Position numbers and translations under genes: made by a program. Under the pieces are notes generated by a model. That model made no database searches and was not told the origin of the DNA. It saw nothing but the letters and a program-made list of their open reading frames with translations. Positions 1-7,921 of a stretch of DNA of 64,000 nt are shown piece after piece; the stretch's first letter is position 1; each line of letters opens with the position of its first letter. This DNA comes from Pseudomonas sp. LD120 (GTDB lineage Bacteria > Pseudomonadota > Gammaproteobacteria > Pseudomonadales > Pseudomonadaceae): the NCBI RefSeq assembly GCF_009861525.1, contig NZ_WVHL01000005.1, positions 1,302,001 to 1,366,000 on the forward strand, in the 5' to 3' direction.

Positions 1-175
1 TGGCCGGGTTGCAATACTCGTTGGCGCTGACCTTGGGCAAGACGCTGTCCAGCGTCAGTTTGGGCAGGGTGTCATTCAGGTCGGGGACTTTCGGTTCGGT
101 GTTTTCCGGAGCCTTGGAGGCGCAGGCCGCCAGCAAGACAGCCAAGGCCAGTGGCAGCGTGTTGAACAATTTCAA
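1..175 (-). CDS. Lipoprotein of unknown function, 3' part beyond the window
   Basis: Read leftward, a TTG at 173-175 with AGGGA seven bases upstream opens a frame starting K-L-F-N-T-L-P-L-A-L-A-V-L-L-A-A-C. That is a short signal peptide ending in a lipobox (LLAA|C), so the product should be a lipid-anchored outer-membrane or periplasmic protein. The mature part seen is proline-rich and charged (KAPENTEPKVPDLND) and ends with NEYCNP at the window edge. An in-frame ATG at 212-214 would add 13 residues in front of the signal peptide and has no better ribosome site, so I prefer the TTG. I do not recognise the family; the rest of the gene lies to the left. Confidence 0.6.
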   Translation of the reverse strand, partial: MKLFNTLPLALAVLLAACASKAPENTEPKVPDLNDTLPKLTLDSVLPKVSANEYCNPA

Positions 176-349
176 TGGGTATTCCCTGATCGGCGAATGA
201 AAAAAGTCGCGCATGAAGTCAGGCAATGACAGGACGGGAGAGGGTGGAGCCTGAGCAAATCCGTGCTTGGGTGTCGAGGCCGGCGATTCCATGCAGCGCG
301 CGCATTCTACTGGGAATGCGAGGGGCTACAACCCGAACCGCGCCACCGC

Positions 350-432
350 TGTAGGAACTGGCTTGCCAGCGAAGGCGCCGGCATGGGTGATGCAAGGCTT
401 GCGGGCCCTTTCGCCGGCAAGCCGGCTCCTAC
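350..432. repeat. REP-type inverted pair (BIME)
   Basis: TGTAGGAACTGGCTTGCCAGCGAAGG (350 onward) is followed about 45 bases later by its near-complement CTTTCGCCGGCAAGCCGGCTCCTAC. This is the widespread Pseudomonas REP family. Close copies lie at 13991-14074, 24352-24408 and 58347-58437. Confidence 0.85.
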
Positions 433-475
433 GGGAGGCAGGCGCTACACCCGGCTGGCTTGCAGGCGTGGGAGG

Positions 476-1300
476 TCAGAGCTTGGCGCCCAATCCGAAG
501 CGCTTCATCAACCCCTTCTCCAGCAACCCCTTGGGCAGCAGATGGGCCAGCAGCGGCAGGGCGCGGCTGCCATTGCCGATGCGTACCAGGCGCGGCGGCT
601 GGTCCCGCTGCACGGCTTTGAGCAAGCCGGCGGCGAAGTCGCTGGCCGAGGTCGGCTTGTCCTGGGAGGCCTTGGCCCGGGCGCGGATGCCTTCGCGCAG
701 CGGCCACCAGGGCGATTGCTCGTTGAGCAATTGCTCGGCTTCATGCCCGGCGTTCTTGGCAAAACTCGAGGCAATGGCCCCGGGCTGCACTTCCATGACC
801 CGGATGCCGAATGGCGAAAGCTCCATGCGCAGGGCGTCGCTCAAGGCATGCACCGCGGCTTTCGAGGCGCAGTAGGCGCCGGCAAACGGCGTCACCAACA
901 CCCCGGAGACACTGCCGATGTTCACCACCAGGCCACGGCTGCGGCGCAGCACCGGGAACATCGCCCTAGTTACCCCGACCACCGAGAACACGTTGGTTTC
1001 GAACTGGCGCTGCATGGCTTGCACGCCGCCATCGAGCAGCGGGCCCATGGCGCCGTAGCCGGCATTGTTGATCAGCACATCCAGGCCGCCGTACTGCTGG
1101 TTGATCTCTTCGCTCAAGGCGCTCAGGGCCGGGCCGTCATTCACGTCCAGTTGCACGGCCTTGAAACCGGCGGCTTGCAGGGCGCTGACGTCCTCGGCCT
1201 TGCGGGCGCTGGCAATCACGGTGAAGCCGGCGTTCTTGAACGCGTCTGCCAGGGCGCGGCCGATGCCGCTGGAACAACCGGTGATCAACGCTACGGGCAT
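476..1300 (-). CDS. Short-chain dehydrogenase/reductase (SDR)
   Basis: A 274-residue classical SDR, expected to oxidise or reduce an alcohol/ketone with NAD(P) in the cytoplasm. The Rossmann nucleotide motif TGCSSGIG is at residues 7-14, NNAG at 78-81, the catalytic serine in NIGSVSG (about 130-132) and the YxxxK pair at Y143/K147. Length is slightly above the usual 250 because of a C-terminal tail (RALPLLAHLLPKGLLEKGLMKRFG) like those of SDRs that touch membranes or lipids. Next to it on the same strand is a small membrane protein gene that ends 35 bases upstream. Substrate cannot be told from sequence. Confidence 0.9.
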   Translation of the reverse strand: MPVALITGCSSGIGRALADAFKNAGFTVIASARKAEDVSALQAAGFKAVQLDVNDGPALSALSEEINQQYGGLDVLINNAGYGAMGPLLDGGVQAMQRQFETNVFSVVGVTRAMFPVLRRSRGLVVNIGSVSGVLVTPFAGAYCASKAAVHALSDALRMELSPFGIRVMEVQPGAIASSFAKNAGHEAEQLLNEQSPWWPLREGIRARAKASQDKPTSASDFAAGLLKAVQRDQPPRLVRIGNGSRALPLLAHLLPKGLLEKGLMKRFGLGAKL

Positions 1301-1335
1301 GGCGCGGTCCTTGTGCTGTGAGGGGGAAGGGGAAA

Positions 1336-1800
1336 TCAGTCGGAGAAGCTACCTTGCAAACGTTCGGCGCGAAACTCCAGGGTTTGCGGACGATAGCCGG
1401 GGCGCAGCGGTGGCAGCGGCAGGCAGTCTTGCCAACTGGCGCCGGCCTGCAACTCGCCGGGGCCGCGGTAGCGCGGGGCGCTGTACTGGTTGTCGGCGAG
1501 GTTGACCGTATCTCCCGGGGCATAGGCGGCGACCCGCCAGCGCAGCTCGACCAGGGGCACCTTGTTGCCGTTGTTCAGCTTGACCTGCAACGGTCGGTCG
1601 GCGGGGCAGTGTTCGGGGGCGTAGCTCAGGCGCAGATCCAGGCGCGCCAGTTGCTGGGCTTCGCGGTTGTCCAGCCAGACCACCCAGCAGGCCACCAGGG
1701 CCAGGCCGAACGCGGCGGCCAGGGACACGGGAAGGGCTTTGGCCGGGTAGCGCAGAAGCAGGACCAGCCAAGTGATGACCAGCAGAACGCCGATGAACAT
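1336..1800 (-). CDS. Small inner-membrane protein, unknown function
   Basis: The 154-residue product starts with two hydrophobic segments (MFIGVLLVITWLVLLLRYP and LPVSLAAAFGLALVACWVVWL), then has an extracytoplasmic-type domain of about 100 residues with two cysteines (EHCPADRP and WQDCLPL) that could form a disulfide. It lies just upstream of the SDR gene and may be co-transcribed with it. I recognise no named family; it resembles conserved Pseudomonas proteins labelled as hypothetical or multidrug-transporter-like. Confidence 0.7.
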   Translation of the reverse strand: MFIGVLLVITWLVLLLRYPAKALPVSLAAAFGLALVACWVVWLDNREAQQLARLDLRLSYAPEHCPADRPLQVKLNNGNKVPLVELRWRVAAYAPGDTVNLADNQYSAPRYRGPGELQAGASWQDCLPLPPLRPGYRPQTLEFRAERLQGSFSD

Positions 1801-1913
1801 GACGCGAGCCTCGGGGAAAAGGAGGGGACATCCTACCTAAGCGTAGGTGGGGTTGGCGATGGAGGAGGCCCGGTGAGTGTGTTTGCTCAACGTTCTGGAA
1901 GTGGATTTATTGT

Positions 1914-1954
1914 GGACAATATAAGGTCCGTTATTGGCATTTTTTAACTATAAT
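1914..1954 (+). promoter_or_regulatory. Candidate hipBA promoter and HipB operator
   Basis: GGAC-N8-GTCC at 1914-1929 is an inverted repeat with an 8-base spacer, the same geometry as the E. coli HipB operator (TATCC-N8-GGATA). A perfect -10 hexamer TATAAT lies at 1949-1954. No clear -35 is seen at the right distance. The upstream ATG at 1953 overlaps this -10, which argues for a translation start further downstream. Confidence 0.45.
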
Positions 1955-2015
1955 GGGGCCCATGTTGTCCCTAGTTGGGCAGAGTCATCAGCAGGCCGGA
2001 GGCAGGCGCAGCGTC

Positions 2016-2312
2016 ATGTCCCTTACTCGTTTCATGTACACCCCGTCCGAGATCACGGCGAAGATCGGGAAAAACGCACAGGCCCTCAGGTTGTCAAAAA
2101 ATCTGTCGCGCAAAACCCTGGCCGAAAAATCCGGGGTGCCCGCTTCGACCATCAAGCGTTTCGAGCTGCAAGGGGCCATCTCCCTTGAGTCGATGGTGCT
2201 GATTGCGGCGGCTTTGGATGAGCTCGATCCGCTGCTCAGGTTGTTCAAGCCACCTGCGCCAAACACGCTGTTTGAGCTGCAAAACTCAAAACGCCAGAGG
2301 GGCACCCGATGA
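2016..2312 (+). CDS. hipB: HipB-like antitoxin, XRE-family DNA-binding protein
   Basis: A 98-residue helix-turn-helix protein. The region QALRLSKNLSRKTLAEKSG followed by VPASTIKRFE is a Cro/C1-type HTH in which the usual recognition helix is clear. Its gene overlaps the hipA-like gene by four bases (ATGA), typical of a translationally coupled antitoxin-toxin pair. HipB proteins bind and neutralise HipA and repress their own operon. I use the ATG at 2016, with GGAGG at 1998-2002. An ATG at 2034 is possible, and one at 1953 is unlikely because it sits inside a -10 box. Confidence 0.8.
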   Translation: MSLTRFMYTPSEITAKIGKNAQALRLSKNLSRKTLAEKSGVPASTIKRFELQGAISLESMVLIAAALDELDPLLRLFKPPAPNTLFELQNSKRQRGTR

Positions 2313-3574
2313 CGGAACGAGGCACCAGGAAATACCAGCCGATCGAGGAATTGGGCGTCTTCATGCATGGCCGACAGGTGGGAGTGCTGAGCTGGAATCG
2401 TCAGGGCTGCTACTTCACCTACGTCAAGGCGTGGCTGAACCAGGGATTCAACCTTTCGCCGCAACTGACCTTCGACGAGAAGCCGCAGCAACCCGATAGC
2501 CAATTGTTCCTGGGCATTCATGGGGCCTTCGCTGATTCCCTTCCCGATGGTTGGGGTTTGCTGCTGATGAAGCGTTTTTTCACTGCTGAGTATGGATCGC
2601 GGGTCGCCAATGGCCTGACTCAACTCGATCGGCTTGCCTACATTGGCAACCGTGGGATGGGCGCCTTGGAGTACTACCCCATGGCGGAAAAAGTGGTCCA
2701 GGAGCCCATCAGTCTTTCACTGTTGTATGAGGCTTCGGTCCAGGTCCAAGTAGGTGAGACGGTTGACGTCCTGACGGCGCTGCGAATTGCCGGTGGCTCC
2801 CCAGGTGGCGCCAGGCCCAAGGCCGCCGTTGCCCTTTCAGAGGATCTGTCGCAGGTGGTTTCGGCCTTCGATCCCTTACCTGAGGGCTACGCGCACTGGA
2901 TAGTAAAATTCAGGGCCCTGCAGGAGCCCTGGTCGACGGGCGCGATTGAATATGCCTACGCCCGTATGGCCCGCGCGGCTGGGGTCGATATGGCGCATTG
3001 CGAGTTGATAACGGTGCCCTCAGAACAGGGATGGAACGAGCGTTTCTTTGCCACCCGGCGTTTTGATCGCAGGCACAACGAGAAAATCCACATGATGACC
3101 GCTGCCGGCATTCTGCATGCGGACTTCAGAATTCCCTGCCTGGACTACAAGGACTTGCTGCGGCTGACCTTTGCGTTGACCAAGAGCGCCAAGGAAGTGG
3201 AAAAAATGGCCCGGCTCATGGTGTTCAACGGCCTGGCGCACAACTACGACGATCATGCGAAGAACTTCGCCTTTCTCTATGAAGAGGGGCGTGACGGCTT
3301 GAGTGGGCAATGGGTTCTTGCGCCTGCGTACGACCTGACTTTCTCCACTGGAATGGGGGAGCACACCACTGCGTTCGACGGCCAGGGGCGTCCGTCCAGA
3401 AAGGCGATCAGGCGCTTGTGCGCGGACTACAAGTTTCTCAAGCCGGATGACTACATTGATCAGACGCTGGAGGCGCTGGACAATTGGAAAACGCTGTTTG
3501 CCGAACTGGGTATTCTGCAGGCCGATGGGCAGGAGATCTTTGAAACGCTTGAGGATGTTCATGCGCATCTCTAA
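2309..3574 (+). CDS. hipA: HipA-like serine/threonine kinase toxin
   Basis: The 421-residue protein matches HipA in length and motifs. The N-terminal HipA domain holds GIHGAFADSLPDGWG (69-83). A Gly-rich phosphate loop with the serine that HipA autophosphorylates lies at GGSPGGARPK (162-171, S164). The catalytic loop is HNYDDHAKN (311-319) with D315, and the metal-binding aspartate is in APAYDLTF (D342). All kinase residues look intact, so the toxin is probably active; E. coli HipA phosphorylates GltX and triggers growth arrest and persistence. The stop codon is followed within 15 bases by truncated IS3 sequence, so the original downstream context has been lost. Confidence 0.88.
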   Translation: MTERGTRKYQPIEELGVFMHGRQVGVLSWNRQGCYFTYVKAWLNQGFNLSPQLTFDEKPQQPDSQLFLGIHGAFADSLPDGWGLLLMKRFFTAEYGSRVANGLTQLDRLAYIGNRGMGALEYYPMAEKVVQEPISLSLLYEASVQVQVGETVDVLTALRIAGGSPGGARPKAAVALSEDLSQVVSAFDPLPEGYAHWIVKFRALQEPWSTGAIEYAYARMARAAGVDMAHCELITVPSEQGWNERFFATRRFDRRHNEKIHMMTAAGILHADFRIPCLDYKDLLRLTFALTKSAKEVEKMARLMVFNGLAHNYDDHAKNFAFLYEEGRDGLSGQWVLAPAYDLTFSTGMGEHTTAFDGQGRPSRKAIRRLCADYKFLKPDDYIDQTLEALDNWKTLFAELGILQADGQEIFETLEDVHAHL

Positions 3575-3606
3575 ACAACGGGATCTGACGTGAGGCTGCC
3601 AGCCTG

Positions 3607-3858
3607 GTGCTCGACCAAGGCTATAGCTGCCCTGAGGCCGCCAAATCCCTCGACGTAGGTGAGACCGCATTACGGCGCTGGGTTGTCCAGTTGCAACTGG
3701 AGCGTAGAGGCGTTACGCCGACTGCCAAGGCGCTTACACCGGAGCAGCAGACGATTCAGGAGCTTCAGGCCCGCATCAACCGGCTGGAGCTTGAGAAAAA
3801 AATCTTAAAGGAGGCCACTGCGCTCTTGATGGCCGAGGAACACGGGCGCAGACGTTGA
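3607..3858 (+). pseudogene. IS3 OrfA transposase, 5'-truncated
   Basis: Encodes the HTH and leucine-zipper parts of OrfA: CPEAAKSLDVGETALRRWV is the helix-turn-helix and QTIQELQARINRLELEKKIL the coiled coil used for multimerisation. Similar proteins have roughly 15 more N-terminal residues; here the frame is closed by a TGA immediately upstream of REAASLVLDQG, so only internal GTG codons remain as starts. A run of seven A at 3796-3802 near the 3' end is the probable -1 frameshift site joining OrfA to OrfB. Confidence 0.75.
3796..3802 (+). other. Probable -1 ribosomal frameshift site of the IS3 element
   Basis: GAG-AAAAAAA-TCTT is a slippery A7 run close to the end of orfA. The -1 frame is open without a stop from here into orfB (3855), which is what an IS3 OrfAB fusion transposase needs. 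An AAGGAGG-like stretch just downstream (3807-3814) could act as the usual stimulator. Confidence 0.6.
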
Positions 3859-4718
3859 AGTCGATTCGGCAGTTGGCCAAGCACTATCCCGTCCAGCTGT
3901 TGTGTTCAGTGTTCGAGCTGCCCCGATCCTGTTATTACGCCCATTTGGCCCGGCGGCGTCGTATCGATGTTCGCCGGGTGAGCCTGCGCAGCCGCATCAA
4001 CGAACTGTTCAGCCAAAGCCGTAGTTCTGCCGGCAGCCGCAGTATCGTTGCCATGCTTCGCGACGAGGGCGTCGAGGTGGGACGCTTCAAGGTCAGAAGC
4101 TTGATGAAGGAACAAGGATTGATCAGCAAGCAGCCCGGTTCTCACGCTTACAAGAAAGCCACGGTTGAACGTCCTGACATTCCCAACCTCCTCGATCGGC
4201 AGTTCGCCGTGGCAGCGCCGAACAGGGCTTGGTGCGGCGACATCACCTACATCTGGGCGCAAGGGCGATGGCATTACCTGGCCGTTGTATTGGATTTGTA
4301 CAGCCGCAGGGTGGTGGGTTGGGCAATGTCTTCCAGGCCTGATGCCGATCTGGTCATCAAGGCGCTCGACAGGGCGTATGAAATGCGTGGCAGACCACGG
4401 GGAGTCCTATTTCACAGCGATCAGGGAAGCCAATACGGCAGCCGCAGTTTCCGACGGCGACTGTGGCGCTATCGGATGACTCAAAGCATGAGCAGACGGG
4501 GAAACTGCTACGACAACTCGCCAATGGAGCGGCTGTTTCATAGCCTGAAAACCGAGTGGGTGCCGACGGTGGGCTACATGACGACGGCGTTGGCCGAGCA
4601 GGACATCGGCCGATACCTCATGCAGCGATACAACTGGACACGGCCACATCAGTACAACGGCTTCGTGCCGCCAGCGGTTGTTGAGGAAAAACTCAATTCT
4701 GTGTCCGGAAATTGTTGA
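3855..4718 (+). CDS. IS3 OrfB transposase (DDE integrase fold)
   Basis: The 287-residue rve-type catalytic domain is complete. The DDE triad is visible as WCGDITYIW (first Asp), LFHSDQGSQYGS (second Asp) and NCYDNSPMERLFHSLKTEW (Glu), with an N-terminal HTH_21-type region (SRINELFSQSRSSAGSRSIVAMLRDEG). It overlaps orfA by four bases in the -1 frame and starts at a TTG, so it is normally made as an OrfAB fusion. The gene itself is intact, but the element around it is not. Confidence 0.9.
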   Translation: MKSIRQLAKHYPVQLLCSVFELPRSCYYAHLARRRRIDVRRVSLRSRINELFSQSRSSAGSRSIVAMLRDEGVEVGRFKVRSLMKEQGLISKQPGSHAYKKATVERPDIPNLLDRQFAVAAPNRAWCGDITYIWAQGRWHYLAVVLDLYSRRVVGWAMSSRPDADLVIKALDRAYEMRGRPRGVLFHSDQGSQYGSRSFRRRLWRYRMTQSMSRRGNCYDNSPMERLFHSLKTEWVPTVGYMTTALAEQDIGRYLMQRYNWTRPHQYNGFVPPAVVEEKLNSVSGNC

Positions 4719-4735
4719 CCACTACAGGAGGGCAC

Positions 4736-4819
4736 ATGTCACTAAACAGGAGAGTTCCGCGTAATTTTTCAGACCGATCTTGCTGCGAGGATACAACTGC
4801 GCGCTCCAGAATGGACTGA
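4736..4819 (+). other. Short 27-codon frame with strong ribosome site between the IS and trpB
   Basis: CAGGAGGGCAC directly precedes an ATG at 4736 opening a 27-codon frame (MSLNRRVPRNFSDRSC...) that ends at 4819, 53 bases before trpB. It has no Trp codons, so it is not a classical trp leader peptide. It may be the 5' stub of a gene cut by the IS, or a coincidence of the ribosome-site-like sequence. Confidence 0.25.
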
Positions 4820-4872
4820 CACATCCCACGTACGTCAATAGCAGATTGCAGGCCCGACTCAAGGAGACGCCA

Positions 4873-6069
4873 ATGTTCGCAGAGGTGGAGCTGATCAGGA
4901 AATTCGGTGCCGGAGAATTCGGGGGCAGCTATGTCTCCGAAAGTCTGGTGAGTGTGCTCGAAGAAGTCGAGAAGGCTTTCGACGAAGCGCGACATGATCC
5001 CGAGTTCGTCACCGAACTGGAGACACTGATGCGCGATTTCGCGGGGCGGGAAACGCCGCTGACCCATGCCAGGCGCCTTTCAAAACAGCTTGGCCGAAAC
5101 ATTTACCTCAAGCGCGAGGATCTCCTGCATGGCGGGGCCCACAAGACAAACAGCACTTTAGGTCAGTTGCTGCTCGCCAAGCGCATGGGAAAGACACGCA
5201 TTATCGCCGAAACCGGTGCCGGCCAGCATGGCGTAGCTACTGCGATGACGGGCGCAGCCATGGGCCTGCCGGTCGAGGTGTACATGGGAGCCGTCGATAT
5301 CGAACGCCAGCAGCAGAACGTCAAGCGCATGGAGCTGTTCGGTGCAACGGTTCATCCTGTTGACGCTGGCCAGGCCACCTTGAAAGACGCCATTAACGAA
5401 GCCATGCGGGACTGGATCACCAATGTCGGCAGTACCTACCACTGCTTTGGGACTGCGGCAGGGCCCTATCCCTACCCCTCGATGATTAAGTATTTTCAGT
5501 CGGTCATCGGGACCGAGTCTCGCTGGCAGATTCTTGAGCAGACCGGCAGGCCGCCTGCAGCGGTCTATGCCTGCATTGGTGGTGGAAGCAATGCCGTGGG
5601 GCTGTTCTCTGGATTTGAGAGCTCCCCGGGAGTTACCTTGTACGGCGCAGAACCAGCCGGCCTGGCAGACGGCTCGGCGCGACACGCCGCTACATTGACC
5701 CAAGGAACCATCGGCGTGTTCCATGGCATGCAATCGCTGTTCCTGCAGAACAAAGAAGGCCAGATTTCGGGCACGCATTCTGTTGCTGCAGGTCTGGATT
5801 ATCCAGGTGTCGGCCCCGAGTTGGTCGCACTCCAGGAGTCTGGCAGAGCCCGCTATGCCGCCATCAGCGACGAAGAGGCACTCAGTGCCTTTGAGAGGCT
5901 ATGTCTCCTTGAGGGCATCATTCCCGCCTTCGAATCGGCGCATGCCTTGGCGCTGGCCATCAAGACCAGCAGCGATTTCCCCGAGGGCAGCAACTTGCTG
6001 GTCTGTCTGTCTGGGCGCGGAGATAAGGATCTGGACGAATACTGGAAGATCAGGGGGCTGGCCCAATGA
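4873..6069 (+). CDS. trpB: Tryptophan synthase beta chain, second-copy type
   Basis: The 398-residue PLP enzyme condenses indole with L-serine to tryptophan. Motifs are complete: the PLP lysine in GGAHKTNS, the catalytic glutamate in ETGAGQHG, the phosphate-binding GGGSNAVG loop and LSGRGDKD near the C terminus. The start at 4873 has AAGGAG seven bases upstream. It overlaps trpA by four bases (ATGA). The divergent trpI regulator normally beside Pseudomonas trpBA is absent; instead the pair sits between an IS remnant and an EamA exporter gene. This looks like a paralogous, transferred copy rather than the housekeeping locus, though the housekeeping copy is outside this window and unseen. Confidence 0.92.
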   Translation: MFAEVELIRKFGAGEFGGSYVSESLVSVLEEVEKAFDEARHDPEFVTELETLMRDFAGRETPLTHARRLSKQLGRNIYLKREDLLHGGAHKTNSTLGQLLLAKRMGKTRIIAETGAGQHGVATAMTGAAMGLPVEVYMGAVDIERQQQNVKRMELFGATVHPVDAGQATLKDAINEAMRDWITNVGSTYHCFGTAAGPYPYPSMIKYFQSVIGTESRWQILEQTGRPPAAVYACIGGGSNAVGLFSGFESSPGVTLYGAEPAGLADGSARHAATLTQGTIGVFHGMQSLFLQNKEGQISGTHSVAAGLDYPGVGPELVALQESGRARYAAISDEEALSAFERLCLLEGIIPAFESAHALALAIKTSSDFPEGSNLLVCLSGRGDKDLDEYWKIRGLAQ

Positions 6070-6881
6070 ACCGCTTCAACCGACTTTTTGCCCGGCCCCA
6101 GTGCCGCGCCTTCATCCCTTTCTTCACCTTGGGTGATCCCAATCCGCAGGACAGCTTCAATCTGATCTGCGCCGCCGTGGATGCCGGGGCCGATGCCGTC
6201 GAATTGGGGTTTCCGTTCTCCGACCCGATCACCGATGGTCCGGTGAATCAGCGGTCCATGCGCCGTGCGCTGGACGCCGGCACCACCTACGCGACCTGCC
6301 TGGATTTGCTGCGCCGCATACGCAGCCGGTACCCGGAATTACCCATTGGACTTCTGCTCTACTACAACCTGCTGTACATGCGTGGACATGATGCGTACCG
6401 CGAGTTGGCCGAGGTGGGGATCGACGCCGTTGTCTGCTCAGATCTGCCGTTTGAGGAGAGCAAGGCGCACATGGCGCAGTTGTCTGCTCATGGCCTGGGC
6501 AGCATTCAGATGGTCGCCCCGAACACCCCGCTCGAACGGGCGAAGTTCTTGCTCGCCCAGTCTTCGGCGTTCACCTACGTCATCAGCCGTTTTGGCACCA
6601 CAGGCACCAGCGAACACTTCGAGCAGGACTCCACCGAGCGTATTGAGCGTTTGAGCCAGGCGTCGAGCCAACCCATCGTGGTCGGCTTCGGCATCAGCAA
6701 GGTTGAGCAGGTTCGCAGCTTCTGGCACAGCGGTGCGCAGGGCGTCATCGTTGGCAGCCTGTTCAGCCTGAGTATTGAGCGCCACTTGTCGGACTTGGCA
6801 ACGGTAGAGTCCTTCATTCGGGAGTTCATCGGCCGGGTTCGAGAGGCCAAGTTGCACGACAGCCTTCCAGGCGTTGTCTAG
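6066..6881 (+). CDS. trpA: Tryptophan synthase alpha chain, second-copy type
   Basis: The 271-residue TIM barrel cleaves indole-3-glycerol phosphate to indole and glyceraldehyde phosphate. The two catalytic acids are in place: E46 in AVELGFPFSD and D57 in PITDGP. Loop 6 reads RFGTTGTS rather than the more usual RxGVTG, and loop 2 (LLYYNLLYMRG) also differs from the common YxNxxxxYG. Such changes can alter alpha-beta signalling, so independent indole release is possible. It is translationally coupled to trpB and followed 48 bases later by the EamA gene, suggesting one operon. Confidence 0.88.
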   Translation: MNRFNRLFARPQCRAFIPFFTLGDPNPQDSFNLICAAVDAGADAVELGFPFSDPITDGPVNQRSMRRALDAGTTYATCLDLLRRIRSRYPELPIGLLLYYNLLYMRGHDAYRELAEVGIDAVVCSDLPFEESKAHMAQLSAHGLGSIQMVAPNTPLERAKFLLAQSSAFTYVISRFGTTGTSEHFEQDSTERIERLSQASSQPIVVGFGISKVEQVRSFWHSGAQGVIVGSLFSLSIERHLSDLATVESFIREFIGRVREAKLHDSLPGVV

Positions 6882-6929
6882 GGCGATAAAGCAGCTGCAC
6901 CGCAACGGGTGCGAGACGGGGAGGCAAAG

Positions 6930-7844
6930 ATGCGGAGTGAAGACTGGGCTAGGCTGTTGGTGCTGAGCGCTGTGTGGGGAGCGTCCTTCATTTTCATGCG
7001 GGTGCTCGCCCCCGTGCTGGGGCCGGTGGTCACCGCCGACCTGCGCGTGGCCGTCGGTGGCGGCGCGCTGCTGCTGTACTTTACCCTTATCCGCTTCAAT
7101 CCCGGCTGGCGCATGCACTGGCGGCAGTACGCGGTGATAGGAACCTTCAACGTCGGCCTGCCGTTTTTGCTGTTCTCGTATGCCGCGCAGTACATTCCGG
7201 CGTCCTACTCGGCGATCATCAACGCCACCACGCCGCTGTTTGGCATGTTGTTCGCCATCCTGTGGCTGGGTGATTCCATGACGCCCACCAAAGGCATCGG
7301 CTTGGTGCTTGGCATCGCCGGCGTGGCTACAATCACCGGTGTCAGCATGCCGGCAGCGGCATCGGGCACCTTCGTCTCGGCCATCTTGGCGTGCCTGCTG
7401 GCCGCATCATCCTATGCGGGCGCCGGCATCTACATCAAGCGCAATGCACCCCATCTGAACCCGCTGGGCTCGGCAGGCTGCGCCCAGCTCTTTGCTGCAC
7501 TGGCGCTGCTGCCATTCTGGCTGGCGGCGCCACCTCAGGGGCCTGTGGATATGACTATCGTGCTCAACGTGCTTGCGATGGGTCTGCTGAGCAGCGCGCT
7601 GGGCTTTGTGCTGTATTTCCGACTTGTGCGCGACATCGGTCCGCCCCGCGCCATGATGGTGGCCTTTCTCACGCCACTATTCGGCATTGCCTGGGGCATT
7701 CTCTTCCTGGGGGAGACGCTGACATTCGGCGTCATCGCGGGCGGTGCGATGATTATTCTGGCGACCATCCTCATCCTGAGGGCAGCAAGCCCTGTGGTGC
7801 GCGCAACAGGGCGGTTTTTAAATACAACGCCAAAATGGAAGTAG
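6930..7844 (+). CDS. EamA/DMT-family exporter
   Basis: About ten hydrophobic segments in 304 residues, arranged as two EamA repeats (first from LLVLSAVWGASFIFMRVLAPVLG, second from FVSAILACLLAASSYAGAGIYIK), identify a drug/metabolite transporter of the RhaT/YdcZ superfamily, EamA type. The ATG at 6930 follows GGGGAGG at five bases; an in-frame upstream start at 6909 has none. Its place directly after trpBA suggests export of tryptophan, indole or a product made from them, but the substrate is inference. Confidence 0.85.
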   Translation: MRSEDWARLLVLSAVWGASFIFMRVLAPVLGPVVTADLRVAVGGGALLLYFTLIRFNPGWRMHWRQYAVIGTFNVGLPFLLFSYAAQYIPASYSAIINATTPLFGMLFAILWLGDSMTPTKGIGLVLGIAGVATITGVSMPAAASGTFVSAILACLLAASSYAGAGIYIKRNAPHLNPLGSAGCAQLFAALALLPFWLAAPPQGPVDMTIVLNVLAMGLLSSALGFVLYFRLVRDIGPPRAMMVAFLTPLFGIAWGILFLGETLTFGVIAGGAMIILATILILRAASPVVRATGRFLNTTPKWK

Positions 7845-7921
7845 AGGAGATAGTGTTTGAATTGAACGAAAAATCACGTGCTTAGAATCTGCAGTGACCT
7901 TTGGGCCAGGGAGCACTTGAT

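Larger units (their letters stand above)
3589..4726 (+). mobile_element. IS3-family insertion sequence lacking its left end
   Basis: orfA and orfB are in the standard IS3 arrangement. The right terminus is recognisable after the orfB stop: TGACCACTACA (4716-4726) is the complement of a TGTAGTGGTCA-type left end. No matching left inverted repeat is found upstream. Recognisable OrfA coding sequence starts abruptly at CGTGAGGCTGCC (3589 onward), directly after a TGA in the same frame and 14 bases after the hipA stop. The first part of orfA and the left end are therefore deleted and the element should be unable to move by itself. Confidence 0.8.

Noticed and set aside
1953..2015. Longer hipB starting at the ATG at 1953
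   Set aside because: The ATG overlaps a perfect TATAAT box and has no ribosome site.
4736..4819. trp attenuator leader peptide
   Set aside because: The frame has no tryptophan codons and no terminator/antiterminator hairpins are seen before trpB.
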